Shown: positions 35,300 through 48,496, numbered from the stretch's first letter. The stretch is 64,000 bases of DNA from Zarea fungicola (GCA_900169235.1 FWCC01000066.1:124001-188000); one strand, 5' to 3'. Notes: generated by a model not told the origin, from the sequence alone. Numbers and translations: made by a program.

Positions 35300-37023
35300 G
35301 ATATTGATAGAAGAGTAAATTTAGAGCCGAAAATGTTGTAGGAACAAGGACAACTGCAGGATGGAATTAATGCTGAAACAACTAAGCTCTGTCATTAAGA
35401 AGAAGGGTCCTTATTTATATAATTGGATAAAACAATTTTGGTACTTCAATATAGTCTTTTAAGTTTGTATTGCTAAAGAGAGATAAGGCTATCCATAGCC
35501 CACGGACCATTATAAGCAGCCACAGGCACTAGTCTAAAGAGCACTGCGTTATAGTTTAAGATTAATGATTTTGTGGCTAACTGAGTAATAATAAATTTTG
35601 ATAGGCAAATGGAAACGGAGCAGGATGATTCCAAACCACCCCAACCCCCCAGACCTAGAAGCAAGCTGGTCGTCCTACAAGGTTGTAGGTCCAACAAAGA
35701 TTACCCACTCCAACGGTGACCTTCCGTTATTCAGTTGAAAGGGGCAAGGGAAAAATAAAGAAAAAAGTGAAAAAAGTGAAACAATACTTTAGCTGGTTGT
35801 CATAGTCCATGTGAGATTGGAGCATTCTCGATTTAACAGCTCAATTTAAACATTGGGTCACTGCTGCGCGTTTTACCCCGCTGTCCTTGTAGAAGACTTG
35901 GAAAATGACAAGGAAAGAATGAAAAGTAATAGACTTATACCTGCTTCATGTAAGTAGACGGTAGTCTGTTGAAGTACAAGATGCAGATGACTGCATCCCA
36001 GTGCTATAGAGGTATGTTGGTCTTAATGAAATGGTGTACGTATTCAACGTAGCAGACTAGGTTGCCTGTTTAAGCCAGCCTTCCCCCCTAGTTGCGAAAG
36101 TGTGGTATGTAGTCTCGGGCGGCTCGTCATATATGGTATGGGCCGTTCTTCAAGCCACTCCTCGTCCGTGCTAATAGTTACTGGGCATCCAAACCACAGT
36201 GTCTATTACATACAGTATGATTATTGCTAGTTAGTTTACGAAGAATGACCCGCAGCTCCTGTAAAACTAGAGGCTGGTTGCTGCTTCGTTCATTAGAGCT
36301 TCTATAGGGCGTAACGCAACTGCCGGTGTGACTTTATTTTACACGGTGAACTAGAAATGTTGGGCTTGGATCGGGGCAACTTAGCGCGCTATTGCTGCCA
36401 ATAGCCCTGTTTTCCCAGGGCAACACCTCAAGGCTTACCAGTACCTACATTGAAGCACAGAGTAGGCTGCGACTAGACTTGGTAAAAGGAGGCTCCTCCC
36501 CGCGATATACCCCATACTTATCGTGGCGGGACCGGCACCGGCACCGGCACCGGCGTCAGCACTGGAATTGTAGTCTCTGCTTACAAGCGTGGCTTCTTGG
36601 GCGAGTGCTGGCTTAGAAAGTAGCTGGTATACTTGTGGAGAGTTGAAACTGGACCATAGCTATGTGCTACCATATGTGCCAGAGCGTATTTGCAGAGAGC
36701 AAGAGACCAATAACAACTTCATTCTCGCTACACAAATCACTCGCTACAAACTTGACCAGGGCTCCAGACCGAGAGTACGTGTACGACAAAAAATTATTTT
36801 ATATAAGCTGGCCGCCTTGATTCTAACTCTCAGAAAAAAAGCAGGAGAGTAAGAGGAGAGCATCAAGTACTACCAGACCCAGCACCCGAAAAAAAGAGAG
36901 TCAGAACAGGCAACAGCATAATACCACCAGACACTGTGTACAACTCCAAGTTTTGGAGTCCATTTCCCAGAGATTCTGCAGATTAGGTAGACGTATTCCC
37001 ACCTGCGGTGCCTCTGGCCGAGC
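35300..37023. other. Gene-free region with CCGGCA microsatellite
   Basis: No gene supported. A hexanucleotide repeat, about four copies of CCGGCA, lies at 36532-36553. The left end holds the promoter of the secreted-protein gene. Confidence 0.5.
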
Positions 37024-37392
37024 TTATCTCCAGCAGAAGGCGCCTGGGGCACCCAGCTTCTTGCAACATCTGTCAAATGCGCCCGAATCAAGGCAGTTTG
37101 CGCTTCCACCTTGCGCAACACACTGATTATTCTTGCCGATTCTAACGTACAAAGGTCCACAGCCAGGGTCGCTCAGGCAGCATCGATTAGTCAAATTATT
37201 CCACTGAGGACCTTTTCCACTAGGGTCCTGGCATTTGCAGTTGTGGCCAGCCAGTACAACCCTAAAGAGTGAGTATCTAGGTTAGCATTGCTAACGGTAG
37301 ACATGTTGCAATCCTAGGCGGGTAGGAAACACGTACTGGGATTGGAGGACGAGAGCAGCCATGACGGCAGCAGGGATAGAGTTGAGAAGCAT
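37024..37392 (-). CDS. Small secreted cysteine-rich protein, 97 aa
   Basis: Two exons (37392-37337 and 37261-37024), interrupted by a 75-nt intron (GTACGT..TTTAG), give 98 codons. Exon 1 encodes nearly the whole signal peptide (MLLNSIPAAVMAALVLQSQ). Exon 2 encodes a mature domain with ten cysteines, including a CKC start, CC pairs in NRCC and DRCC, and FCW at the end. Size, secretion signal and even cysteine number fit fungal small secreted cysteine-rich proteins, a class including effectors, antifungal peptides and hydrophobin-like molecules. The cysteine spacing is not that of hydrophobins. It sits alone in gene-poor DNA, a common setting for effector-like genes. The function is unknown. 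Confidence 0.82.
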
Positions 37393-39283
37393 TGTGATTG
37401 AGAGGAAATTTAATATGAGTTGTTTCTGAGTGATGGTTCTAAGAGATGGTTCTGACTGAATTCGAGGACTCCCGTGGAGCTTTATACTTTGATAAATTGG
37501 TTGAATAGTAGGTATCTTCCATTCTGCCTTGGCACATACTTGTATGGACAAAAGAGAATTACACATTTAATTAAGCATTCGCGCTAAGGTACACTAGCAA
37601 CAGATATAGCCCCATCCAAGGAACAGGTTAAGAATCTCATGACCTTGGAATCTACAACTGCATCGGGGCTACCCGCGCTGTCTGTCACGACGCCACCGTG
37701 TAAAAGTCAGCACTAAATCTTGGCCAAAACTTCAGCTAACTGCCGAAGAACGAAGTGGCGGTCCAGGGGATTTAACGCCTGTTTGCGGAGTAGCTGGAAG
37801 TTCAGCAACAAGCGAAAGGGTCTACAGTGGAAAATTTAACCGAAGCGCCAAGAAGACTACCAGTATCAGCAGCATCATCCTCGTAATTCGGCCAATTGCC
37901 TGCAGGATTAGGTCTGCCTCTGAGCAGCGGCTACGGAAATTGGCCATATTCAGAATTTAGAGTTGGCTATTGTAGGTTTACTTATTTGGTTTCTACTGTA
38001 CACATGCACAATATATTCGTTACCAAAAATCACATATACTACACGTCACTGTACTTCAACTACACTTGTAATCATTCGCTCTTTTCCTGGCTTCCAGGAC
38101 CATGACCAAGTAGCAGCAAAATGACCTCTCATTTACTTTCCTGTTGGAGAGTGCTGACAGCTATAATTGACCCCGGTTGCGGCTGAGAACTGAGCGTATT
38201 CAATGTTTCGAGTGGTGGGTTTTGCCCGGATATGCATTGATTTTGTGCCCACTCGGTGGGCAGCACGGGTTCAGAATGTCCCCTGTCAGCTTCGGTAGTT
38301 GTACGCTCTTCATAAAATCAAAATATTAATACAGGCCCTTGTTGCACTGTTCAGTGTGTACATATGTGCCATTGCCATATCACATGTCGAGTATTTCCCA
38401 CAGGGACTTGGCCAGGTCTGTTTCTTACTGGTTCGAGAAAGCAATGCATCAAAAGAAAGGGTTAGTGGATATCTTAATCTGAGCAGAATCCGGATATGGC
38501 TCTTGATTATACAGCAGTGATACTGAATATCAAAAAAATACTGCGTGAACCGTTCTGTTCAAGTACATCTTTTTCTCAAATGTGGAGGAACCATACTACA
38601 GCCTTGAGGACCACGAATTGCGCAGTATTAGTTATGAACGGAGTTGGAGTGCTACTGTAACAGTTTAATCAATTTCCAGTAAGTTAGGAGGGCTTACTAT
38701 ATATTTATTCATATTCCACGATAATGTCACTCACTATATAGCAGAAGTGACTTTTAACTTGACACTAGATTATACATATATATATTGTAAGTATGCTATT
38801 GCAGTTACCCGTGAGACTGGTTGATCAAACAACGAAGCCTTGTATACGTGAACGCGGGTCTCGGCCAGTCAAGTGGATGGTTCACGACAGCACACCGTAC
38901 CTACGAGAAGATGGCTCTCACAGGGCAGCAACTGTATGACTTTTCTTTCAGTTTTGTAGTTTAAGTGAAAATCTTGTCTCAGAATATGGCTCAGAATCAA
39001 ATAGCGTATAATGAACAGTGTCTCTCTTGACAGCTTCCTAACGTATAACGGCCAGGAAGAACTCCAAAAGTCAGATCTAGGAACAAACTACCAGATCAAC
39101 AAGACGCATGAAGCGTGAGCGGTAGACAAAATGAAATCAGATGTTAACACTGTCTCACCGTTGAATACTGCAAGGTGTAGCACAGAGGATAACATACACA
39201 AGGCCAGCAACAAAACAAAACTTATCCACTACAGCCAGCGATAGTTGAAGCATTATCGGGTGCTATTCATTTTTCCAGGGTAT
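37393..39283. other. Gene-free region
   Basis: No feature I can support. A TGTCACGAC sequence near 37686 matches the first nine bases of the solo LTR but no end or duplication is visible. Confidence 0.5.
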
Positions 39284-42037
39284 TTAGCTATCAATTTTTC
39301 GTTTAATTAATCCCAAAGCAGGCCCAGTATCCAGCGGTAGCAATCCAATATCCCGCTTAAATCGCGCCAACCAATCTGGTATATCCGCCGCCGTCTGGTT
39401 CCAAGGATCACCTCTGCAAAACTGTTAGCCAATTTTTTTCTTCTTCTTTTGTCTAGTAAATCAATGCCAAGAACAGATAATGGGGTGGGGACTTACTCTC
39501 CATATTCTAGCCATCGGGCTTGTTGTTGAATCTCTTCATCGCTGGGCACGTGTCTATTCGGATTCTTCTCCGACATGGACGACCGCACAAACCGCGTCAG
39601 ACCACGCACAAGGCGATGGTAACTATTCGCATCATTGAGCTCGTAAAATCCTACTTTTCGTGCCGCCGCTGCACACTTGATTGCCGCGCTGGACGGGTCC
39701 TCTTCCATCTGCCCCTGCTGCCCAGAAGCCGACGAGTGCAGGCCGAAACCTCCCGTAGGTAGAGAGAATGTATTTCTCGGTGCTAATGGCGGCGGCGGCG
39801 GCGGTGCATCAGCGCTAGGACTCATAGACGACGAGCCGCTGACGCGGACCCCTTCGCCAGCCATCTCATCGTCATCCGCCGCCGTCGCCGTTGACGCTTC
39901 CAAGGTTCGGTTTCTGAAATCCGCCATCCAATCTGTCGAGTTGTACACGAGCCGCAGCAGCCAATTCAGGACGTTATCCTTTTGCGCAATGGAGTTTTGC
40001 TGCGCGCGCCGCAGGATGCGGTCGGCCTCGACCTGCAGCTCCCAGTTGGCCACGTCCCGACCGCCGTTGGGCAGCGAGAGGGTGAACTGGCGCAGCTCGC
40101 TCTCGCAGGCGCAGTCCTGAAAGATGTTGTCTTTGCCGTTGATGCGAAGCGTCGACATGCGGTTCTCCTTTTGGCCGCGGACAGACTGGAACATGACGGC
40201 CCGCGCAATCTCCTTGCAGGAGAGGACGAGGTCACGGAGCCAGGAGGAACACGCAGTGGTGGAGGGGTCGGTGGAGAGAATGTCGGCGCTACGGATGATG
40301 CGACAGGCCTCGAGTTGAATCTCCGTATCAGTGGGCGGGTGGCCGGTGTCGTCGGTGTGGTTGGTGATCCAGTATTCGAGCTCCATGATGAGCAGCTCAA
40401 TAGGGGTGTTGGGCGTCCAAGGTGAAGCGCCGCTGGCCAGGTAGGGCAATGGGGATATTTTTTCGATGTGAATGAGATCTAAAACAGACATTGCAATGTT
40501 TAATGATAAAGTTTCCCTTATTGTTCAATGATTGGCCTGGGCACTTACATGGCGGGATCGAGTTTTCTACTGTGCGGAGGACGGCCTCGTCAAAGCCCCA
40601 GTCACCTGTCCAGTGCTCCATTGTTGCACCATTTTTGAAATGAATCGCAAGATGGTCTACACGAGCACTCCAGCTATGCAGCATTATGCTGCAGAATCCG
40701 CATCGTGATCGAATTTCTGGCGAGGCTGCCTTCCACGTGTCCAGTGTCTCCTTTGACACCTTGGCGTGATGGCCGAGTCGAAGATGCTGCGTGAGGTGGT
40801 CTTTTCTATAGAATGTACGTTCTGTCAATGTGCGACTGCTGCACAGTGAAAAGTTGTGCGACTCGAAATGAGCAGCATCAGGGTCTGGCAGACAGCAAAA
40901 GACACAGGTGAGGGAACCGGTGACGGGGTTGACAGCGAGTGGCCCAGTAGGCGCGCACACCCAGCGGTCAATGGACAGGTGCCAAGTCTTTTCGTGTCGC
41001 TGCCAGTCGTACTTTGTTTGAAAGTCTTCTGCACAAAAAGTGCACTGGAATGCGCCACGGCTGGGCGGGTGATAGGTGGTCTGCGCGGGCAGCCCGGCAC
41101 GCTTTCTACGGCGACGACGGCGGGCTGATAGGCTATCCGGAAAGGGCGACAGCGAGACGCCGCCCTGGGACGACTTGGCGGAGCGAACGGAGCCTTCACT
41201 GGAAGGCGCATCGTATCGGCCAATGGACGACGGGTTGCTAAAGCCGAAACTGGAGCTGTCGTCGGAGTAGCGAGACGCCGGTGTCAAGCATGCGCGGTCA
41301 CTGGGCGACGCGGCGATTCTAGCGGCATTGACAGCCCCCAAGATGGCGGCGACATCAGCGGGTTCGTTGTCTGGTGGCGAGTTCTCCCAGCGCTGCATGG
41401 GGTTCAGGCTGCTCATGATACTCGGTGTGGCCCGCCGCTCGGGAATGTCCATGGGCGTCGTCGCCTCGCTGGCGGCTACGGGCTGGCGCAACGGCGCCGA
41501 CATCTTGGCGCGTCGCCGGGCATTAGCGAACCAGTTGACGATTTGAGTCTGGCTCAGGCCCGTCATGGTGCTGAGCATCTCCTTGTCCTCTCGTGTCGGG
41601 TAGGGGTAGTGATTATTGGTCGCCATCCACTGCCGCAGCAAACGGACGGCGCTCTGGGGGAAGCCTGGACGAGCACCGGTGGTATCGACGGGCGTCCCCA
41701 TACCGGGACTTGGAATCAAGGCAGCGGCAGCGGCAGCGCCGGCGGACGCGGCGGTAGCAGAAGCAGCGCCGCCCTGCAGCGCCGCGGGGTTCGCCATAAA
41801 GGTATCCATCTCTTGCCCGGTGGACATGGCGGAGGCGGAGGCAACAGGCATGTCCAGGCCAAGGCTGGCAGAGACGTCGTCAAGGGGCAGCATGTCTTGG
41901 GTCGCTCCAATTTGCTCGCCAAGAAGAAGAAACTCATTCATGGCGTCCCAATCCTGGAAAAGATTGAACTGGGCGTTGTTATCCTGATCGGCGCCTGAGC
42001 CGGCGCCGTTGGGGAGGGCCTGGTCAAAATGGTCCAT
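39284..42037 (-). CDS. Homeobox-C2H2 zinc-finger transcription factor, 866 aa
   Basis: Three exons (42037-40549, 40478-39497 and 39413-39284) give 867 codons. Residues about 124-178 form a TALE-type (KN) homeodomain: NHYPYPT insertion, then IVNWFANARRR recognition helix. An alanine-rich stretch precedes it (84-107). A basic run SARRRRRRKR (304-313) is a likely nuclear signal. C2H2 fingers follow: C332-x2-C335-x12-H348-x4-H353, an irregular pair near 378-424, and C446-x2-C449-x12-H462-x3-H466. The remaining 400 residues look helical with a proline-rich break (ADAPPPPPPLAP). This combination is a conserved fungal regulator class, with roles in development in several ascomycetes. The start is MDHFDQALP, because a longer upstream frame lacks an ATG. 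It is divergent from the AhpD-like gene. Confidence 0.88.
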
Positions 42038-42781
42038 GGCTTGTCTGTTGAATGTCTCTTGTTTCAGCGGCGTCTGCGCGCACAACACCAGGCACCAGCC
42101 GTTCACTGTAGCTAAGAGGCACTTTATGTATCCACACGCACCTTTAATGGTGCAGGGTCTATTATTGTTTCAATCTGCGTGCCGGTATGCGAGCAGGAAG
42201 GTGTCTGATAGGGTTAAGAGAAGACAGAGATGCGACATACCCCGGATTCGATTCCGGGTTCCACTTCATGTTATGTTTGTGGCGGGGCCGAGCTTCCTTT
42301 TTTTTTAGGGCGTCTTCGGTCTGCTTTTGGCTGGGTGGAGGGTGGCGGCGGCGGTGACAACGGCTATATGACATCTATGTCTTATGTATTATGTGTTATC
42401 TAAGCTCAATATTCTATGGCCCATCATCTTCTCTATGCCTTAGCCTATCCATCAAGCGTCAATCACAGTGGATGTTCCTATGGATTCGCTTACGCCTGTT
42501 GGTCTCACTTTACTATTGCGGTTAAACCTTTGTGCCAGTCTGCACCGAAACCGGCCGCCTGGTGGATCCTTCCAGTCCAGCATTCTCGGAGATCGGTAGT
42601 TGCGCCTGTGTCTGTATGTCCAGCGAATAGGGTCATATTGATCGAGCACAAGCTCACGCGTATAAAATGGCATGAATCGCCGTCTTGTCCGAATCATTGA
42701 GTCTCGGCAGAACAAGTCCAAGGGCGCCTCCTCTTGCAACCGCAAATATACATCAAGACCAGCTACAGCAGACACATCACC
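42038..42781. promoter_or_regulatory. Shared divergent promoter region (homeobox / AhpD-like gene)
   Basis: This is a 744-bp non-coding interval between two divergent starts. A short CCCGGA-TTCGAT-TCCGGG hairpin lies at about 42241-42258. It resembles a tRNA T-arm, but the rest of a tRNA is absent. Confidence 0.5.
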
Positions 42782-43513
42782 ATGTCCACCGCAGCCGCCT
42801 CCGCCCCCAGTGCGGAGCATCTCCCTGCCCTATTCGCCGACATCGAGGCCCGGTTCAAGTCCACACAGCTCGGCGACGACAAGTGGTACATTCTCGCCAC
42901 GGCCTGCATCGTGGCTAGCCCCGAGCCCGAGTTCACCGGCCCGCTCTACCGGTACCTCATTGCCAAGCCCGAGTTCCAGACCAGCGCGAGCCGCCAGGCG
43001 CTCGTCCGCCGCCTGCGCGAGGCGCTCTTCAAGTCGATTTGCATCGTCGGTGTCTGCAAGCCCATTGAGTCCATCCTGGCCATTGCCGCCCTCGAGCGGC
43101 CCGAGGACCGCGACCTCTCCGAGACGCGCACGGAGTGGCAGGCCGACGCGGACAATGCCCAGCGAGCCCGCGACTGGTTCCTCAAGATCTACACGCGCAA
43201 TGCGGGCGACACCCTGGGCCTGTTTGACGCCCACAAGGACTTTGCGTGGACGTCGGTGCACGTCACCTACGGCTTGTTTTTGTCGGACAGGCAGGTGCTC
43301 GACGACGTGGACACGCAGCTGGTAGTGCTGCCGGGTATCATGAGCCAGAACCTGAAGCTGGAGACGCACTGGCACATTCGCGGCACGCGACGCATCGGTG
43401 TCGCCAAGGAGGATGTTCAGGTCATCTGGGATGCCGTCCAGTCCTTTGCTGCATTCTTCGGGACCAGGTTGCACAGAGTGCCCACGGTGGACGCTGTCGA
43501 GTACGATGTCTGA
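42782..43513 (+). CDS. AhpD-like / carboxymuconolactone decarboxylase family protein, 243 aa
   Basis: Single exon; the start MSTAAASAP is preceded by an in-frame extension I regard as leader. The region around 35-115 resembles the all-helical AhpD/CMD fold seen in fungal proteins of this type: long helices with LREALFKSICIVGVCKPIE. Bacterial AhpD uses a CxxC pair; here only a C-x4-C (CIVGVC) arrangement is seen, so classic peroxidase-partner chemistry is doubtful. Probably cytosolic or mitochondrial. Codon use is strongly GC-biased, as in highly expressed conserved genes. Confidence 0.7.
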   Translation: MSTAAASAPSAEHLPALFADIEARFKSTQLGDDKWYILATACIVASPEPEFTGPLYRYLIAKPEFQTSASRQALVRRLREALFKSICIVGVCKPIESILAIAALERPEDRDLSETRTEWQADADNAQRARDWFLKIYTRNAGDTLGLFDAHKDFAWTSVHVTYGLFLSDRQVLDDVDTQLVVLPGIMSQNLKLETHWHIRGTRRIGVAKEDVQVIWDAVQSFAAFFGTRLHRVPTVDAVEYDV

Positions 43514-44446
43514 GCGACGGGCCGTTTTGATTGTGAGAGCGATGGAGCCCCGCCGTTTCTCAAGTATAAACTTGATATTAATCGCTCAGATTACTGTGGC
43601 TTTCTGTCGGTCCTGCAAGAAGCCTAGTCGGAGATGCCCTCGAATCGTGAAAAGCTCCAGACAGAGAGCGGTGTGAGCTGTCGTGCGGTGTGATTGGACG
43701 AGATTCCTCGGGGTCTGTCTTCTTTGATCGTTTTTACAAATAAAACCCTTGCTAGTCTGTCCAGGCACCAGTTTTTGTACATATCCATATCCATACACTT
43801 TTTATTAAACCCTAGCAATCATGACCCTCGTTCCCAACTAAAATATGCAAGCCAAGGGATCGCGCCACCCACCCCGCCAGCCACACGTGTGCACCTTCTT
43901 GTAAAGGAAAAGCTTTAGAAAGATGCGAATGCGTCTCGCCAAGTTGATTACAATTGCCCATGCTTGTCAGGGGACATCTTTTCGTGGCGGCCAATGAGGC
44001 TGTCATCGGAAGGCAAGCCTACCCGCCAGATTGCATGGCCACTGTCAAGTCAAGTGTTTGTTTTATACAATTTGTGCAAGGTAGATTTTACTACTCAAGT
44101 TTGTTGATGCTAAGCCAGACAGTAATAAGCCTTTGATCATGAGAGATCCATGTTGGTGCGTGTACTCGACATCAGCACCGACAGCAGTCTTCGTCATTCC
44201 ATCCAATTAAAAAAAAAATGCTTATAGGCGCTACACAGTGACGCCAATGCTTCCCAAACGCCGGTGCCTGGTCCAGAAAAATTGACCGTCGGCACTAATA
44301 TTGTAGTCGAAAGTAGCAGATGAAACAAAACGCCGGGTTTTATTGCCATGGGATAGACCAATATGATTTTCTGAAGATCTTAATCCCCATAGTCAAGGGT
44401 GGGTTGGTTTGGTCTCGGAGCAACTACTTCGAATCCCGTTTATGAT
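43514..44446. other. Intergenic, no gene seen
   Basis: The 3' regions of two convergent genes; no supported feature. Confidence 0.5.
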
Positions 44447-44777
44447 TTAGTGGGAGCTCTTCTCAGACACAGAAGAGGCAGATGAGTCGGTCGAGCCGTT
44501 GCGGGCAGCCTTCACTTTCTCACTGTAAGACGGGTATTAGTAAACACAGTGTTTCAAAACGACCACACACAATGACGGATCCATTGTCTAACAGGGGGGG
44601 ATTTTTGGCGGAATTGACGTACTAGTGACTGCGGTCCTGGAGAGTGCAGGCCCAGGTCTTGCCGCCAGTGTTGATGTTGAACTTGATGCCTCTGTTGTCG
44701 CCAAAGTGGCTCACGCGAGCCTCAGCGACGGGGGCGGCGGTGGTGGCCGCGGAGGAAGACGAAGATCCTTCAGGCAT
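44447..44777 (-). CDS. Small hypothetical protein, 76 aa
   Basis: Two exons (44777-44623 and 44522-44447), with a 100-nt intron (GTACGT..TTACAG), give 77 codons. The N-terminus is Ser/Ala-rich (MPEGSSSSSAATTAAP), followed by a compact centre (FGDNRGIKFNINTGGKTWAC) and a Ser-rich tail (SASSVSEKSSH). There is no signal peptide or membrane helix. Clean splice sites and the frame across the junction argue for a real gene, and the centre looks conserved. I do not recognise a function. The upstream region has long CA-rich and pyrimidine stretches typical of a well-expressed fungal gene leader. Confidence 0.72.
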
Positions 44778-47700
44778 GTTGACGGTATTGTATGTATATG
44801 TATAGTAGCTTGAGTTGTGTGCAAGTTGTGGTGCGTGTGTGGCAGACTCCTCCAAATAGAATGTAGAGAGTAGAGGGTAGATGTAGATACGCAGGGATGT
44901 CAAGGAGAGATCAGATTTCGGGGAAGGGCCGGAAAACGAAAACAAATGGTGCAGATAAGGGGGATTTATATTTCTCTCAACACTACTTTGCCCGCGAGTA
45001 TCAGCGTCTCCAATTTACTCCATACGTACACACACACGCACGCAAATTCATTCTCGTTCCCATACGGGGGGTGGGGGAACAGCCAGCCATTCCGGCGCGC
45101 GGAGGGTTCACCAAATGGCGAGTGGTGTAATTACTCGCTCGGCCGGCGCGGACGAGACGGCAAAGGCGGCAGACCCATCCCCAGCAGTTTTTGAACCGGA
45201 TACTCCACGGACGAGAGGCTTGAGACGGGGTTTCAGCCGCTAACAGCTAGCAATCTTCATTTGGAGCAAGGCGGCGAGGGCCAAAGAAAAATTCAAGGGC
45301 AAAAAAAATCGTTTGCGCTAGTTAGCGTAGCCAGTTATGTTGCTGCGCATTCCGATCTACGTTGAACAGCATTACAATGGCTACACAATTGCCTCTTGTT
45401 CTTGTACCCCGAGCGTCATATGTCTCATGCTATCCTATCCAACCTCACAGACTCTTGGGAAATACACGTATGTGGCACAACAGCGAGGGCGTGGAGATCC
45501 CCTCCCCCGTATAAGATGCGTGATTTTTTGTCTCAAGAGCCCAGGAGTTACTAATGAGGCAAGTAAGTCAACCACCAACAAAACGACACGCCCAGGTAAT
45601 AAGTGAAAGTAACCGCCCCCCTGAAGATGGCATAGTCCAGTGGAGCAATGCAGGAATAAGTGTCCATCATTTGCTATATTTGAGGTCCTGAAAAATTGGG
45701 GAAGATACCAGCGCAGAAGGAAAGCACCGACACGGCGGAGACAAAGTCCAAAAACCGCGAGGCGCGATGATTTCCCAACCCACAATTTACTGTTGACCAC
45801 TTTTATTCAGGTCGTGGTTGGGCGGTGACCGAGTAAGTTTTTGTGGTAATACACGCACAAAAACTACAGTGCGAGTGCCCCGTGCTACCCACAATGTTGA
45901 CGCTCCTATCTGTCCTTCGGTGGTTCTTATACAGTAAGGGTATAGCATCTCCACCTTGACCTTGTTTCGCCGCGATTTGGTTGTACAAGGCCCGCGGAGA
46001 AAAGGCCTTGAATGGCCGAGATGACACAAAGCCAAAATGGAAAGGTTACGGCAGAACGGTGCCGAGTCTTCCTACTTCCCGCCCGCCATGATTGTGCTGT
46101 CTAGCGTGCCCAGCTTGCCACTGATTTTCTTGGCTTCTGTGGACAAGGTCGATGGACAAGGCTATGATACTTTGAGCCAAAAGAATTGAATCGAGGTAAT
46201 ATGGATTCCTTGGCATTGAAATGGTGGTTGATGTGGAATGAGACACTGAAAGAAACAAGGCTGGCGCTGGCGATTGGCACAAAAGGCCCTTGTCAGAGTG
46301 AGAGCGGCAAATCGTCAGGAAGGAAAAGTAGGCGAGCCAGTGCGCAGTGCATCTCGTAATGGCGAGCACCGGGCAACATGTGGGTGATCCCCCAATGTGA
46401 CGTGCTTATCCTTCCAGTGTCTTAGCTTTTCAGCACAGTACATCCCAATGTCTGCTGGGCGCCAACACGTGTCTCAAAGATCCAGCGAGAGCCCAAGAGG
46501 TACAAGACAGGGTCACATCATTGCAAATTCCAGTGATGTGAATAAGAGACAGCAGTCACTCCCCGGCTTTCAGCTTTCATCAAGCTGACAAGCCCTGAGT
46601 GTGGTGGCATTGGGATTGCCCACTTGTAGAGCGAGCACCAGCCAACAGCCCCCCTCAATCACAAGAATGAGAAAGACTCAATCGCTGCAGACCAGGCCAA
46701 AGCCCGCTTGTGACGTCGCAAGCCGTTTCTGGGTCGTTGCCTGCTTCTAGAAGGATACGAATCAGCTAAAATTAAAATACCCAGCCAGCCCCATGATGGC
46801 GTGCATGCCAGTGTCCACCCAGTCAACAGGCAAGGTGCAATTGGACGTTGAGCAAAAGAGCCAGGCCTGGCAAAGGTGGCGGATTTCATTCGCTGCGAGA
46901 GTTTTGATCGGTCATCTGTTCCTTTTAGGAAGTTACCCGAAAGTCCGTATCCTTTACATCCGGAGACACTGCGGCTCTAATAAATGAAAAGAAAATAGCC
47001 GTACCAGTACACTCTCACGTTGCATCCGACGCTGCCGCCCCGATATTCTTCTTTTAAAGTTTCATCGACATGTCCGAGACAAGACACTTTTTTAAAATAA
47101 GACTGAAAAAAAGAGTATATATGTATGCTTGACTTGCGTAACGGGTCTTTGCTGTCGTCTTCAGGCTCTTCTGGAGCTTTGAAGCTCTGGCCCAACGCCA
47201 CCGCCCACAGAAGGGTTGGGGGAAGTAACAGCCAAGATGAGTGAAAAGCCACAGCCAAGACCATCCAGAACAGCCTTGGGCGGCGCGCGCGCTGAGAAAA
47301 CTTTCTTCTTCCTTGTGCTTCTTGCTGCATGCAATGCACATGCGCCAATGCGCATTGCAGTTGTCTTGGTTGTAAAATGCATGTTTCAATGATAAGCTTA
47401 TTTGTAGAGTTGTCCGGCAGTTGACTTTCATCTTGGTACATGCTTTCATTGGCTTGGCTGGCGTAAAAGCTGATTAGCAGACGCTTGGCTCTTCCTACTC
47501 TGCGCCTATTACAAGACGCAGGGATGCCACCCTTTTGGAGAGTTATTATTCTCGTGATCTGCAGACAAGCTTTTCTGTGGCTGCATTTGTAAATGAGGAG
47601 GTAGAGGGCCAGTTGATTGTGCTTGGCACGTCTTCCGTAGTCGCCCGGCCTGCTGCTGTCTAGGTATTTTGTGTCATTTCGAAAAAGGAAACACGTAAGA

Positions 47701-48496
47701 CACGGCATTAATCGGTGTACACAGTTTTTGGACATGAGCCCGGAGCAATTAGCTGTACAGTCCAAGTAAGCAACGGTATCACTGCTCCGGAAGATATGCA
47801 TCCTTGGAAACAAAGTCCAGCTACACAGCAGCATTTGTCCTCCACATCACCTGCGACATTGCTACCCTTGTCAGGCACTGAGAATGAGAAAAATTGAAAA
47901 TGTTTGTTTCCTTAACAAATAGCCTTTTTGTAGGGGTTTTATGGTACACATGCAGTGTTGCATCGAGACTATGCCCATCCTCGTGGCTTGAAAGTGTATA
48001 GATTGCCTCCAGCACAAAACAAATCAACACGAAGTTCACAGGACCACTAGGCCATGCCCCAGATCGTCGTATTTCCACAAAGAGCCCTTCTCGTCACTCA
48101 TGTCAATCCCAATATTTATGTAATCCCTACGAGTGGCATAACAGCAGATTTCACGGAGAATGATGCACGGGACACACGCCATCATGAAAATAGCAGCGTT
48201 GATTGAGGACAAATACACGGGCTTTATTTGGTTTTATTTACAGCAAACTGCTACTGCAATGCACCAACAAGACAGATTCACTGAAGGCCCCTCAGAATTT
48301 CAACTAGTAGAAAATCGACCTGGCGCCGCGATACACTCGAGCCAGCATGTGTACAAAAATTGCATGGCGGTAGACGCCGAAACTAATGCCTGCCGGACCT
48401 CGCCGATGTTATTGGCAGTTATAAACTGCATGCTAAATCGCTTAAATAAAAATAAAAATAAAATAAAATAAAACAACACATGCGGTCCTGGGGGTA
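44778..48496. other. Large gene-free region (3.7 kb)
   Basis: The left part is the promoter of the small gene. One long minus-strand frame (46977-47834, 285 residues) has erratic composition, no recognisable domain and no splice partner, so I did not call it. An A/T-rich repeat (AATAAAAATAAAA) lies at about 48445-48471. Confidence 0.5.

Noticed and set aside
37686..37694. TGTCACGAC matching the start of the solo LTR
   Set aside because: Only nine bases match, with no matching end and no target-site duplication.
42241..42258. Hairpin resembling a tRNA T-arm
   Set aside because: The T-loop pairing is wrong at position 53-61, and there is no acceptor, D or anticodon arm around it.
42830..43474. 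Minus-strand frame of 214 residues opposite the AhpD-like gene
   Set aside because: It is an antisense shadow caused by GC-rich codons; the plus-strand gene explains the region.
46977..47834. Minus-strand frame of 285 residues
   Set aside because: Composition is irregular, there is no recognisable domain, splice partner or conserved pattern; probably chance.
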